From Linum tenue (taxonomy: Eukaryota > Streptophyta > Magnoliopsida > Malpighiales > Linaceae): DNA of 64,000 bases. The translations under genes were made by a program, and so were the position numbers. Shown here piece by piece: positions 1-11,640 of this stretch. The notes under the pieces were generated by a model. That model was not told the origin of the DNA and did no database searches. It saw nothing but the letters and a program-made list of their open reading frames with translations. Every line of letters starts with the position of its first letter. The stretch's first letter is position 1. The stretch is from assembly GCA_946122785.1 (NCBI GenBank), contig CAMGYJ010000002.1, forward strand, positions 59,793,703 to 59,857,702, read 5' to 3'.

Positions 1-1640
1 TCCTTATAGAAGTGAGATAGTGAGATAGCTACTGCAAGAAAGTATGGGGAACGACACATTCTGAAAATGAACTTTACCTAACTTGTAAGTCTCGTTCACC
101 ATTTTCTCCTGACAAATCAAGTTCTGGATTGACTGTTGCAGGGTTAGCCCATCGAAGACACCAGTTCGTGCTCGCATGACCCGAGCACCTTTCGCCTGAT
201 AGAATCATCCTCCCATATGCAAAGCTCCAATGCTTGTGCAAGTGCGGCCAACTAATCGAAGAATTTACATTTCATAGTATATAGATCGTGAAACTGATCT
301 AAAGGGTAGTTGTTTTCTCAATCATCCTTCATTTGATCAGCTACATCGCTAGCTGCTATCTTTCAACACCGCGAGAGGTGGGAGGGAATGGATTGTTTAT
401 GGGTGTCGGCATGCTTGGTCATTGAGTTGAGTGGGATTTCGAGGATGTGAATAACTTTGGTTTAATGATCATGGGGATAACTTACAGCAAGCGGTCCAAC
501 CTCTGTTAGTTCACATACTATTCCTTCATTTACAGTCATGCAAACTGGTTTTCCCAGACCACTCAGGTTAACATGAAGGAGAATCAGGAGATTCAAGAGT
601 ATATTTACTAGCGATATATACCCCACCATTCCTACAATGTTGTGGAAATTTGTGAGAGAGCTCGTATCAGAACCGTGCAAAAGCAGCTCACAGAGGTGGT
701 GGCCATAAGTAGTAGCAATACTAATTGCCTACGGTTAGCTCGCCATTTGCAACGGAATAGTCATTACTATAACGAGATTAATCGATGACCTTTCGAATCG
801 GGGTGATAAACCTTAAAGAATCATACATGACCTTGTATGGTGTAGTTGCATCTGAAAAGCGTACAACATAGTAGGTGTGCGCGTGGTGATGTGCAACAAA
901 TTTGATGTATAGCCACGACATAGTTGCCTACTGTCGAGTGTGTATGATCGCCTTACTGAATTAACTGGTGTTTACAACGATATCCATATGAATCAATACT
1001 CTCCTGAAGCTCATCTCCAATACAATAGATTCAACTCTGTGTCAAGAACGGGACATATTCTGAACTCCTTTTCAGCAGGGCAACATAGACAAATGAACAA
1101 CAACCAGAACCAATATCATCGCGCTATTTGTGGCGTTTTGGAACTAATAATTAATCAGAGAAAGCGCCATTTCCCTCATTCTTAAACGTGTTTGTGCTTT
1201 CACCACTTGTATTCTATTTATTTGTTTCCACGAATTTAATATTCTGTCACTTTCATTATCACCTAAGTGACTGTCAACTGTTCCAGAGACCACAATTAGT
1301 AGCGCCTAATTTGCAGCTTAACAAACCGCCAAACCACTGCGCATGAATTGACAAGCAGCTATAATCAGAAGACTTTCAACACTTCGCCCAAATGTTGGAA
1401 AAGGAAAACAAAGGATATTCACATCCTCAAAATCACATCCAGAGCTCTCTAATACTATGACATGACCTCAACATCTCAATATCCCATAATAAACAATTGT
1501 TCTCCCGCCTAAAGTACTTGCTGTGTAGTATAAATAGAAATAGTTTGTTCTCAAACTGGACAATGTACCAAAATAAGTGAAAATCCAAAAAAATTTAAAC
1601 CTAAGCATCACCACCAAAACGCTCAAGAACTCCCAAAACG
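1..1640. other. Unannotated AT-rich stretch
   Basis: I see no gene here that I can support. The longest plus-strand frame (940-1185, 81 codons) has an ordinary composition with many Asn, Gln and His residues, and no motif, splice context or neighbour speaks for it. I found no clear repeat boundary either. It may be decayed transposon DNA upstream of the LINE that starts near 1690. Confidence 0.5.
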
Positions 1641-1690
1641 CATACTGAACTAGTTCATCAAAATCCAAAAAAATTAGACATCAGTTTACG

Positions 1691-3540
1691 GTGAAGGAAC
1701 CTCCACCTGAGGCTACTAATGACCAGAGCCAAAAGTGTAGTACCACCCCTGAAAATGGGACCAACCATACTCGCAAGCTTGAGTTTGAAGTAAGCTCAGG
1801 GAAGGCTATGGTGAATTCAGAGAATGAAAGCAATCCTGTTAAGGAGGCAGAAGAGAATTGCCAAGGGCAGGAAGCGACTGCTATGGCCGTTGATTCCACA
1901 TGATTGTGATACCCTAATTTGGGGAAAGGGAAGTCTTTCTTTTCGATTATGATTAGAGCTCTTTCCTGGAACTGTCGTGGTGCTGAACACCCGAAATTTC
2001 ACTCCACAGTGGAGTTTTATAAGAAAATTTATGAACCAACTATCCTGTGTATCCTGGAACCTAGAATCAGTGGGGAAGAGGCTCTAAAAGTGATCAAATC
2101 CCTGGGGTTTTACTCATGGGATGTGTCTGATGCCACTCCTTTAGTGGAGGTATCTGGGTCTTATGGAATAAAGATCATGTTTGTTTGGAGTTGCTGGATT
2201 GTCAGAGACAGTTCATCAATCTCAAATGTTGGGAGGGTAATAAAGAAGCATGCCAGATCACTGTGGTGTATGCTAGCCCAAATGAGCATAATAGAGGGTT
2301 TCTTTGGGAAGCCATTGGAAGAATTCATAGGAGATCTTTGATTCCATGGGTCTTGCGTGGTGATTTCAATTTCATCTCTAATTCCTCAGAAAAGCAAGGG
2401 GGAGCCTCTTTCAACTTTGGAAGGGTTGCAACGTTTAACAAGTGCATGGAAGACAATGGTTTGCTTGACCTTGGGTGTTCAGTGGACTTAAGTTTACTTG
2501 GTTCACCAAGAAATCTAGGCTAAAGGAATGCCTGGATCGATGTATATGCAATGCTGAGTGGCTATGAGCCTTTCCAAGCTCGTCCAACCTTCACCTTCCC
2601 AAGCTGAAGTCTGATCGCAGACCAATTCTTTTTAGCAGTAAAGGGCAAGTGGACAAGCGTAAGCTGGTGAGGAGATTCCATTTCTTGGCTCCTTGGATTG
2701 CTCATAAAGATTTCTTTCCTTTTCTTGAGAATGCTTGGGTTTGTGGTAAATGGTAATGCTTCTGTCTTCCCTTGCAGGCTGGAGCAGCTCACTGAGAAGC
2801 TACAAACTTGGAATGGAGAGGTTTTTGGCAATATCTTTAAGAGGAAAAGGAGCTTGTGGCAGAGACTCCAATCTCTGGAGGAGAAAAATGAGAAGTCACC
2901 TAGTGTCCAATCCAGAGCTCAAGAATGCAAAGTTAGAGAAGAGCTTAAAGAAACCTTGTGGCAAGAGGAAGTGCTCTGGCTCCAGAAATCTCGTGCAAAC
3001 TGGATCATCCAAGGAGACCAGAACACAAGGTTCTTCCACAATAGCACACTCAGCTGAAGAAGAAGGAATATGATCATTGGTCTGAATGATGAGGAGGGAA
3101 ATTGGATTACAGATCCAGCAGTGCTGCAAACTATGGCCAGGGATCATTTTGTCAAGCTATATGGCAAGGAAGGGCACGACCTCATTCATTCTATCCCAGC
3201 CAACTTCCCTTCAATAGAAGAAGACGAAGTCACCAGAATGTGCACTCCACCAAGCATGGATGAGATCAGAGCGGTTGTGAGGAGCATGAATGGTCTTAAG
3301 GCACCAGGAAAAGATGGTTACCAGGCCATCTTTTTTCATAAATCCTGGGGCCAGGTTGGGGGAGACCTCTCTAACTTTATCTCTTCCTGTTTCACTGTCC
3401 ATTCCAATATTAGTTTGATTAACCAAACCCTACTTACTCTTATTCCTAAGACTAAGTCTCCATCCTCTATGAATCAGTTTAGGCCTATTAGTTTATGAAA
3501 TGTAGGATATAAAATTGTTGCTAAATGCCTGGCCAACAAC
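1691..3540 (+). mobile_element. Decayed L1-type LINE, ORF1 tail plus ORF2 5' half
   Basis: The order is that of a plant L1 LINE. First comes a Glu/Asn/Ser-rich frame (1691-1903) that looks like the low-complexity C-terminus of the ORF1 gag protein. About 45 bases later ORF2 opens with the typical start MIRALSWNCRGA (1949). The element stops abruptly at about 3540, inside the reverse transcriptase, exactly where the inverted-repeat element 3542-10345 begins, so the rest of ORF2 is missing or displaced. No poly(A) tail or target duplication can be assigned. The ORF1 assignment rests on position and composition only. Confidence 0.8.
1949..3540 (+). pseudogene. LINE ORF2 remnant (endonuclease and start of RT)
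   Basis: The N-terminal part matches the apurinic endonuclease domain of plant L1 ORF2: the WNCRGA start, a region ending in VVYASPNE, and the catalytic-type motif GDFN near 2362. After a linker with the plant LINE phrase NWIIQGDQNTRFFH (about 2998-3040) comes the fingers region of the reverse transcriptase (KAPGKDGYQAIFFHKSWG, then FRPISL near 3480). The frame is broken several times: shifts near 2160-2200 and near 2490-2520, a stop near 2565, a stop and frame change near 3055, and a TGA right after FRPISL where the family normally has Cys. The catalytic YADD region is absent because the sequence ends at about 3540. It cannot make an active protein. Confidence 0.85.
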
Positions 3541-3603
3541 GACTCGTATGCTCCTGACACATAGCATGCGCCAGCTTCTCCGCACCGTTGATCTAATCTA
3601 ACG

Positions 3604-4480
3604 TTCCTTATTAATTATGATAAAATTATTTATCTATTAACAATTATAATTACTATTTACATCCATTAAATAATTATACATGCACTTTAGTACCTCAAAC
3701 GTTTTTTGCCAGCGTATTTTGTATAATGGTACATTATTCCTTTTAGTCATACCTTTCGACACCCAAAATTCGTTCATTGATAATATTTTTTATCGATCAA
3801 AATTGGATTGATTATATTACTTGCTCAAATATCAAAGGGTAGATATGTGAACTGAGATCATCTTATCATATCATTCGACACCATCTTTCCTCCTAATTCA
3901 CCATCAAGCTCAAAACCCAGAAAACATACTTCTCTTGGACGTCTCTATCCCAAAAGAAAAAAGAAAAAAATCTACACGCCATATCCGAGATCCAGCATTC
4001 GGCTTCCTCTTAGAGCATCTTGAAGATTTGGTTTTTTTCGCTCAAGGACCTCAAAATCCTCTGACATCATCAAGCATCCCCATTAGTTTATCTCGAGCCA
4101 CTCTGACTTTCATTCTCTCGTTCCCAGTTGTGGTTTGGGCAGCGATGGTCGCTTCCGATATGGTGGTTTGCCAATTCTTGTTCTTCTCCATTCTGGTAAC
4201 ATGGAGTAGGAATTCGAGGTGTGCGGCGTTTTAACCGCAATTCCACTCGTGCCGCTTCCTTCCAGGGGATTACGTAAGTGAATTCGCATTTTGGTTCAAT
4301 TCGATTTTAGACAGGTGAAAATCCAACAATGTCAAATACTGGCTTGGAGCTTTCCCCTTAGGTGGGTTCGTGAGGTTCCCTGATAACAATCTCCACAGCG
4401 ATATGCTAGCGAACGACGAAAATTTTGGCAAGAAACGATCGATTCCAGACCTGGTTAGTAGTTTGAGCTGGTAGTGGGTA
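3604..4480 (+). other. AT-rich arm then gene-like leader of uncertain origin
   Basis: After the left inverted repeat the DNA is AT-rich to about 3880. It then becomes more C/T-rich and resembles a gene's leader and 5' end: purine-rich AAAAGAAAAAAG near 3955 and a frame of 99 codons at 3935-4234. I see no recognisable domain. It may be the 5' end of the captured fragment at 4480-4803, but the frames do not join without stops. Confidence 0.3.
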
Positions 4481-4803
4481 AGATCATTTTTGCCTTTGAG
4501 ATTAGATGGGTTGAAGCCTGTTTCAGTTGGTTTGCTTGTTCAAGAGGCATTTCATGGTGTCCTTGTCCTTGATGTTCGACTCTTTTCTGCTACATGTCGA
4601 GATGGGTTTCCCTCTGGTTATGTTATCCTCTCTATCAATGGTAGTGAGATGCTTAAATAAGGGTTTAATTCGGCCTGTGAGGTAGTGGAAATCGTTAAGA
4701 TGAGTCCGAAAAGAAAGGTGGTGCTTAAAGTGGAGAGAGCGAAGCAAGATTTCGTAATTAAGGTTGCCCCAGCTGAGAGCTTCGATTTAACCTGTTGGAT
4801 TTA
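4480..4803 (+). pseudogene. Captured gene fragment with PDZ-like segment
   Basis: In one frame this reads LRLDGLKPVSVGLLV, then GVLVLDVRLFSA, then GYVILSINGSEM. An in-frame TAA at about 4659 is followed, still in the same frame, by ACEVVEIVKMSPKRKVVLKV. The pattern of a GVLV-type strand, a G-x-VILSINGxE turn and a later KxxLKVER-like strand is that of a PDZ domain as found in plant Deg-type serine proteases and other scaffold proteins. No protease catalytic segment is visible. It lies inside the inverted-repeat element, so a captured and decayed host exon is the simplest reading. The parent gene is not identified. Confidence 0.4.
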
Positions 4804-4983
4804 AGACGTTGCAGAATTTCAGAATCGACGAGGTTGTAGCTAGGGATACAATGGAGGACTTTAAACTTGTTGGAAAGGAATTTGTGGGCTTTACTTTGAA
4901 TGTTTTGGATTGCTTCTAGTTCATTGGCAAGACCAGCTTCTGAGTGACCTAGGTCTAATATTGGAGGTCGCAAGTATTCTTGG

Positions 4984-5448
4984 GTGCATGATAATGTTTT
5001 CTTTTGTGAAACAGAGAACACAAGCCTCTTGCTTGCGGTCATGTCTGTTCAACTGTACATTATTCTTTACCATGTCACTATTAGTCTGTTCTCAGTTCTC
5101 ACCATCCATTTTGTTTCAGTGATGGTTACTGTACTGGTAACAGAGCAGGAATGCATCTGGCCTATTCAGCATATTGAAAACTTGCTTCCCCTGTCAACAA
5201 TGGCTTCTCTGACTTTGGAGCAAATACGGATAAGCATCGATCAAATGTCCATGTTGGCAGAACCCTCAATGATGATGGTCAGCAGAATCATGGACCTAGA
5301 ACAACCAAATCAAAAACTCAATTTGATGTTAAAAGCATACATAGAAAAAGTTTGTGATTCTAATGCAGAGGGGAATATCATAATTTATACTTATCAATAC
5401 CACAGGGGGATCGATGATTTCCAAGTTAGACTACATTCAGAAATTTAA
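4984..5448 (+). pseudogene. Gene-like fragment, unidentified
   Basis: An open frame of 154 codons spans this interval, but the T-rich stretch ending TTTTGTTTCAG at about 5120 looks like an intron 3' end. A different frame after it (NNGFSDFGANTDKHRSNV, then HGPRTTKSKTQFDVKSIH) has the more exon-like composition. This may therefore be a captured exon with part of its upstream intron. I do not recognise the protein and place no weight on the long frame itself. Confidence 0.25.
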
Positions 5449-5658
5449 ACTCAGTATGCTATTATGTGTTGATGGGTACGTGACGAAAAATATTAATTAT
5501 TTTTAAATTAATAAAGCTCAATTTGTCGTGAGCAAATTTAGCAATCATTGTGTAAAGATCTCCAACTTCTTCACGAGTCAAAACCCTCCCACATTGGTTT
5601 CTTCATGATCAACACAATTCTCAATCACCATTTTTTATCCCTGTGCAGTAGCACCTTC

Positions 5659-6020
5659 TTTTTTTTTTTTTTTTACGGAAATCTACACTAAGCTTTATAA
5701 GTAATTGTCAAGCTTACATCATCCAGCTTTAGCTAGTGAAGAATACTAATCGGAGGTCCATCAAACCAGACCTATGTCTCATTCCAACAAGTATCCATCG
5801 TCTTCTAGCATGTTGGGCGATCCCTGCATCTTCTTCCTGCAGCAGCTTCCCGATATTCATCACAATAGTTCCCAATTGGGTATAATCAACGCGAGCTTCT
5901 CTAATCCAGTTGACGATTGTCAAGCAATCTGATTCCAGTATGGGCGTCCCCAACAGATGTCGACGAGCTAGCTGCAGGCCGAGATCCATTGCCAAAGCTT
6001 CACCCATCGCTTGCTCACGT
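5659..6020 (-). mobile_element. 5'-truncated LINE 3' end (RNase H region)
   Basis: On the minus strand the frame at 5729-6007 has the RNase H-like signature of plant LINE ORF2 C-termini (EALAMDLGLQLARR, then LESDCLTIVNWI, with the catalytic Asp in ESDC). On the plus strand a run of T at about 5660-5674 is the poly(A) tail. The flanks GCAGTAGCACCTTCTT (5645-5660) and GCAATAACATCTTCTA (6021-6036) match at 12 of 16 positions, three of the differences being transitions, and are probably an old target duplication. The insertion is about 360 bp and noncoding today, with a degenerate C-terminus. Confidence 0.75.
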
Positions 6021-6036
6021 GCAATAACATCTTCTA

Positions 6037-6585
6037 TAACTCACATCTTACACACTCTAGCAATGCATCCTAGACAGTCAGAGCTTTCACTAATTGTGCA
6101 TCCCCACATAGCAGCACATCCGATAACCCTTGTCGCACCCTAATGTAATGTTTTATTTTTTACTAGTTTTGTGCTCGACACGTTGGTCGAAATGTTATTT
6201 GAACACAATGTATTTACATTATGTATTCTAGTTGTTTCACATTATTTGAAATGCTTATTTTAGTATGCATTAATCCGATTCGGGATTTTTTTATTTTATT
6301 TCTGAAATTACAATAATCTTAAATTAGTTCGGTCGGGTAAGACTTTATCCGTGAACCGGATCAATTTTACTTCCCCAACTCAACATCACTAAACCATCCA
6401 AAATCAAATGCTTGTAGGTTGCTTGCAATGCTTTTGCTTCACAACCAACCTTTATGTTTGTTTTGTTTTGTGAATACCCACAACCGAGACCTTTTCATGT
6501 TCTCCTGCTTCCTTTTCATCATTGTCAGCAATTACTTATTTCACGATAAACCAAATAAAATACATTCCTTACTTTAACATACAAC
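6037..6585. other. No recognisable feature
   Basis: AT-rich DNA inside the large inverted-repeat element. I found no coding signal, repeat boundary or RNA gene. Confidence 0.5.
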
Positions 6586-6589
6586 ATGA

Positions 6590-6835
6590 TAGGTCGTTGT
6601 TGCAGGCCTCAATCGCACGTTCCATACACTATCTGGATCATCCTCAGCACTACACAAAAGTGGTTGAGTCCCAGAATCTCTCTTAAATAAACATAAACAA
6701 CCATGCTAGTTGGCTCTTGAAATCCTTAGCATACGTCTGAGCACCTGATCGAGCTCCAACAATAGGATTCAATGCCTCTGCAGCCAATCGGTCATGCACC
6801 TTGAAGTCAAATGTTGGTCGCATCTTGTTTATTTA
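6590..6835 (-). pseudogene. Captured gene fragment, two exon-like blocks
   Basis: On the minus strand one frame reads FDFKVHDRLAAEALNPIV, then GARSGAQTYAKDFKSQLAW (about 6835-6700). After a stop and a shift, a second block reads RDSGTQPLLCSAEDDPDSVW, then NVRLRPATT (about 6685-6598). The amino-acid composition is that of a real globular protein rather than a chance frame. The two blocks are probably parts of one parent gene that has since acquired breaks. I do not recognise the family. The fragment lies within the inverted-repeat element, consistent with gene capture. Confidence 0.4.
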
Positions 6836-6839
6836 CCAC

Positions 6840-9650
6840 ATCGAAGGGAAAGAGTAATCTCATATGGAATTCAAGTATATAATTGTGGGTTGTGAAGGTA
6901 AGTTTGTTATAGATCAATTTCGTGATCCTTACATACTTGGGCCCGAAATTTGGTCCTTCTCTAGTAAGAAAATATGGCTACTTCGGTTGCTGTTAAACTC
7001 AATTTGGGTTGTTAAAGCCCACTAGTGGCTTGCCGGTTCTGTTTGTCAATTGATTAGTCGGGTTATTAACCGATAAAGATTGTAAAGCAGTTTATGTATT
7101 CTTTGTACCGTTAATCGAGCAGAATATTTAAAGGTATTTCTTTGTACTGTTAATCGATCCAAAGGGAGATAACCGATTATCTATGGGTTGTTACTGGTTT
7201 GGTTATCAGCATAATCAATAATAAGCCGTTATCTACCCTTTATCCAAATATAAGCTTCTCAATTAGTAGGGCTGCCTACAACCTGGATAAGCTCTGGTTA
7301 GCGAGCTGTAAGTTGATTACCGCTATAGCCTATGGGAGTTGGGTATGTCGTTGTTGAGTGTAAGAAGCTGAAATTGATTATGAATGATCTGTACTTGGGA
7401 AATTTCTTGTTCATATCCAGTTCATGGTATGTGCTTTGCTGATATGAATGAGTGTGGAACCATAAGCTGCTGTCTGAAGTCCTTGGATTTAATCCATTTG
7501 CTCCGGTTTCACCTGCAAGCTGACGATTCTTGCAAGAGTAAAATAAAAACTATTATCCTTCAGCTCAGGAAAATGAATGGCAGTGTTGTTTCTGTTAGCA
7601 AGTCAAAGTGCCAATTTGTCCAAGAATACAAGGCACAAGCATCACTCCTAGTGTTAGTAAAGATGTGAGCATAATTCGAGAATGTATGCATACTTTCAAC
7701 TGCAAACAAAATGGAGAGAGGGAGAAGATAAATCTATCCCCAAAACCAGATAAAAAATTCTTTCACCCTAAATAATATTGCATACAATCAGCAACTCCAA
7801 TGAAATATGAGACAACTAAATGAGCAAAAGTATTGAGGACTAGAGCTTACATAAAGAACAGTATAATATATGTCTAACCCTTCCAAACTGTATGGTGATA
7901 CAATACAACGAGCAAGACTGAAGGCTCTGTCTCCTTCCAAATAATCTACCGATTCAAAATGGGTATGCTTTTCCAACCTGCATGGAAAACACAAGTAGCA
8001 TAAGTTCCTAAATGATAACCACAAAATTGCAGAGAAGTCCTAGCACTGGTTGAAGACGTATGGCATGCAGACTAACAGCTAAGGAGAAGCCAAATTCAAT
8101 CCCAGACCCACGTTGAACAAAACAGACTATTACATATTAGTCATCCAAGTACTAAATTTTTTTAAAGCAATAGGGGACCTCCCCAAGTGATGGGAGAACA
8201 ATAATAGTTGGATCAACTGTTTAACAGGACTTGAAACAGAATATTGTCGTCATCTTCTATAAGATTACAAAGATTCTACCGTGTCTATATCCTGCTTAAA
8301 GTTTCAGCTTCTTTTACTTGCAATTACAACACATAGGTATTAACTACTAACAAGGTAAAAAACCAAGTCAAATCAGGTGTGTGCACGAGATTTGAACGAA
8401 ATTCATATAAAGAAACCAGAGACTAGAACGTTTAGGGAGTCAAGATTTAAGGAAGAAAATTAATAGGATATCTATAGGTTGTCGTGAAAGATATATTTGT
8501 ACGACCTAGAAACTATTCAAGACTTGGATCTGTGAGATTACCATTTACCAATTACCAGGGAAAGCACCCATCCTGTGTTATAGTGCTTTTGTGGTAGTTT
8601 CATGCATCCAGTGCATCCTGTAGTTAACCGAGAAGCTACATAGAGAAAGTAAATATGAGCAAGAACACCAAATATTTGTTTCAAGTTGTACGAATACCTG
8701 ACACATATAAGCACAAGATAACCTGTAGCCTTCTCCGAGAATTATCAAGAGGCTTAATATTTCAGAAGTACCACATAAGAAAAATATAGAAGGAAATAAG
8801 CAATTCAGCAATCACCAACACGCAAGGTAGTGGTTCGTTGAGTTAACAATGTGGGAAGAGTGGAGCTACCAGAAGTAATAATAGCACTTCTGGTAACAAC
8901 TTTAATCATAATACACAAGTTTTTCCATTTAATCAGCAAGACAAATCCTGAATCAGCGCCTTCATCATAATTTTTGTTGGCCCAAGGCTGTCCATTACGA
9001 AGGGTTACAAAACAAATAACCATGGAACCCAACTTGGAACCTCCAAGAAACTTAGTAGAATTGTGGTTACCATTCCCCGCATATGATGTAGTGATTGCAT
9101 TTGAGTTGCTTGCTGCCTCTGCAGCAAGTCTTGTTGAACTACGTCGAGGGCCAGAATCAGAAAATAACCTTCTAGAAATCCTAAGTCAACACAATGCCAT
9201 GGTGAAAGCAAGAATACAGTACTGTTCTTAGACAACAAGTTTAAACAAGTATGCCCAGTTGACAGTCGAATCATTAAGCAAATAACGAACAGCAATCGGA
9301 GCAATGAAGGCTGGAAGCTTCTTCCGATACAGAAGGATGAATTTTCACTTCAAACTAAAAAACAGGAAAACAAAATTTGTGTCGCCGTACTTACCATCTC
9401 TTTCATTATGGCTTCCTTTTCATCATTCTTCACTCACTCCCACCTAATTAACTGCTATTCAAGATTTGGATGCTCCGGTGATTGTTGATTGGAGACGAAT
9501 ATAATCAGGCAGGGGTTTTCACTCCTAGCAAGCTTCGTGATGCGGAAGGCGTAATTTCCTAACTCAAACTTCTCCGATTCCAGCAACGATGCCCTCTGCA
9601 ACTCTTTCTCCCTCACCAACTCTCCCACGACGGTTCACTTCTTCACATCT
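6840..9650. other. Interior of large element, no supported gene
   Basis: Several short frames occur on both strands (for example 7384-7668 plus, 7788-8024 minus, 8974-9231 plus), but none shows a domain, conserved motif or consistent splice structure. The segment 8980-9230 has a somewhat protein-like composition (PPRNLVELWLPFP, then ELLAASAASLVEL) and could be another captured scrap. I see no transposase motif. Confidence 0.35.
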
Positions 9651-9653
9651 GTT

Positions 9654-9702
9654 GAAAAATATGTGGTCTTTCTACCAAAAAAAAAAGAAAAATATGTGGT
9701 CT
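9654..9702 (+). mobile_element. Ultra-short LINE insertion with 16-bp TSD
   Basis: The 16-mer GAAAAATATGTGGTCT occurs at 9654-9669 and again at 9687-9702. The 17 bases between them are TTCTACC followed by ten A. This is the layout of a LINE insertion cut back to the last seven bases plus the poly(A) tail, flanked by a perfect target-site duplication. The same tail context (TTCTATC plus A run) recurs in the minus-strand copy at 36270-36311. Confidence 0.75.
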
Positions 9703-10352
9703 CATCGGTGGCGATTGAAGCAGCTTTGCCTATCTGCCCTTCGCCCATCCTCGCCATCCCCATCGATTTTGCCAAGAGACGTTCGGATTCGGAATGTAAA
9801 TTTCAGCTTCCGATCAGCCCTTTTTCATTCACCACTCGAACCGACGATTCAATCCATCAATCCTCGAACAAACCATACCCTAATCGATCATTCCTCGAAT
9901 AAAGCGACGGGAAGCACGTAAATCCAGTGCTCGGCGACTGAAGAAGGCTTGGGAGGAGAATTGATTGGATAGTCAAAGGAGGAGAGGAGAGGGTTCGCCA
10001 GTCACCGATGAACGACAAAAGGGAAAGGGGGATTTGAAGATGAAACGAAAGCTCTGGGATTACATATTCCCAACTGAGGAAAAAATCAATTACGTTGATG
10101 AAGAGAAACACAATTACAAAAATCGGGTGTTCAATGATGATTAAAAGAAAATTACGTATGGAAATATAAAAGGATATGAAAAAAATTGTATATGGACTAA
10201 AACTAACGTATAGAAAAGTAATGGAACTAATTAATTCTCTACGTATTGTAAAAAATAAAGATTTAATTAGAATATATGTACGCCGTTAGATTAGATCAAC
10301 GGTGTGGAGAATCTGTCACATACTATGTATTAGGAGCATACGAGTGTCACCC

Positions 10353-10375
10353 ATATATATATATATATATATATA
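10353..10375. repeat. (AT)n microsatellite
   Basis: An uninterrupted run of alternating A and T just outside the right end of the large inverted-repeat element. Confidence 0.95.
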
Positions 10376-10894
10376 TTATCTAAACTTACATAAATAATAA
10401 CAACTACGTACCAGACGACAGCAAGAGCATTCTTTTGCATATGGGGTGAAAATTTGTTGCTGGCAGTCAAGGTTATTCGGTTTGGGTAAATCATGATTAT
10501 GTCTTTCATAATTGGGAGAGAAGTATGTACATTCTTCCCAGTATTTGTTTATACTTTTGAACTGTCATGTTTCACACCTGATATTCAGTTATTTGGTCTT
10601 ATTTGATCAGAGAGGTAATGTACAACCCGATATAAAGTTATTTGGCCTTACTTCTACAATATGGAATTGCGATTGCCCCCAGCTTCTAGGACAAAAAACA
10701 CACAACCCCCAGAGTCGTTGTACCTCTGTCCAAAACATCCTCCAGCTGGACTAGTCTGCCTCATAGTTAGACATAGCCATAGCCCAATTAAAGACAGATC
10801 AAGATTTTCGTGGTGGGTCAAAAACTTAGGCTCCCAAGATACTCAAACATGAAGAAAATTATGTAAACCTCCCAAGAAGCATTTTCTCTTTTAC

Positions 10895-11640
10895 GTCTTT
10901 CAGCTAGACAAAAATTGGGATCATCGTCGATGAGGTCGTCCACAAACGAAGACATAAATTGAAAATTAGAAGCACTTGATTTCCTAGTTCGAAATCTTTA
11001 TTGGTAAATATAGTGTCGTGGTATCGCTTGGTAGAATCTAACAACAACTTAGTACTCTCATAAGCGTTGAGTCTGAACACTTCCAGCCAAAGCTATATCC
11101 ATTAGCTCTTTGATAGCCCAAATCCTTTATAGGGGTATGATAAGTTCAGAGAGTTTCATCAAGTTTTGTTAACCAATCCTTCTTAGATCCATCAACAGTA
11201 TTCTAGAGAATCTATCTAAACTTTTTGTTTGTGACCTCAACTCGTATACTCGTTTGAGGATGATAAGATATAGATTTCTGATGAGGGACTCCAACTTCCG
11301 CACACAACACATTGAGTTGGCCCTAGAAATATGGTCCTAACACTAATCACACCTTGTGGTTGCATCAAACCAAGATTATTGCCTATTTCCAAGGAACTAG
11401 GGAATAGTTGTATGAAATTAATTCCCTATACATAAAAAAAAATCCATTGTTGAAGTATTGTTTAGGGGATCGCTTTTCTCCAATATATGTTCCCATTCAT
11501 TAGCACACATCACATGAATTAGAGTACCGGCAACAATCCTGAAGGATGGCGGGCCAATAAAATCCGCAATCTAAAACCTTACGAGCTATTCTCACTCCAC
11601 TATGGTTCCCCACATGCTAGTCCACAATGGCTATATCCTT
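10895..11640 (-). pseudogene. Athila/Tat-type Ty3/gypsy integrase remnant
   Basis: Read on the minus strand from 11640 downwards, the sequence starts with the integrase zinc finger: VGNHSGVRIARKVL, then GFYWPAILQDC, then SCDVC, keeping the H..C..C pattern of the HHCC domain. Further on comes the core phrase VPHQKSISYHPQTS, then VEVTNKKFR and a stop, ILENTV, and DWLTKLDETL. In Athila-type integrases the corresponding phrases are YHPQT-x-GQAE and RILEKTV-x-x-x-x-KDW. Many stops and shifts interrupt it. Reverse transcriptase could not be read upstream (11650-13400), though this interval is probably the same dead element. Confidence 0.8.

Larger units (their letters stand above)
3542..10345. mobile_element. 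Large terminal-inverted-repeat element, Mutator-like
   Basis: The 62 bases at 3542-3603 and the reverse complement of 10284-10345 are clearly the same sequence. Both begin ACTCGTATGCTCCT and end CACCGTTGATCTAATCTAACG-like, with most differences being transitions. Long inverted ends about 6.8 kb apart, with gene-like fragments inside, suggest a Mutator-like or Pack-MULE-type element. I could not find the expected 9-11 bp target duplication (left flank ends CCAACAACG, right flank begins GTCACCCAT), so the family is inferred and a rearrangement at one end is possible. No transposase is visible in the interior. It contains a PDZ-like fragment, a minus-strand gene fragment and a LINE 3' end. Confidence 0.65.

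Noticed and set aside
1919..2341. Extending LINE ORF2 start to 1919
   Set aside because: The family's conserved start is MIRALSWNCRGA at 1949. The upstream MGKGKSFFSI has no support.
3542..3603. Left TIR as a simple insertion into the LINE with a TSD
   Set aside because: No matching duplication was found at the right end, and the LINE does not resume after 10345.
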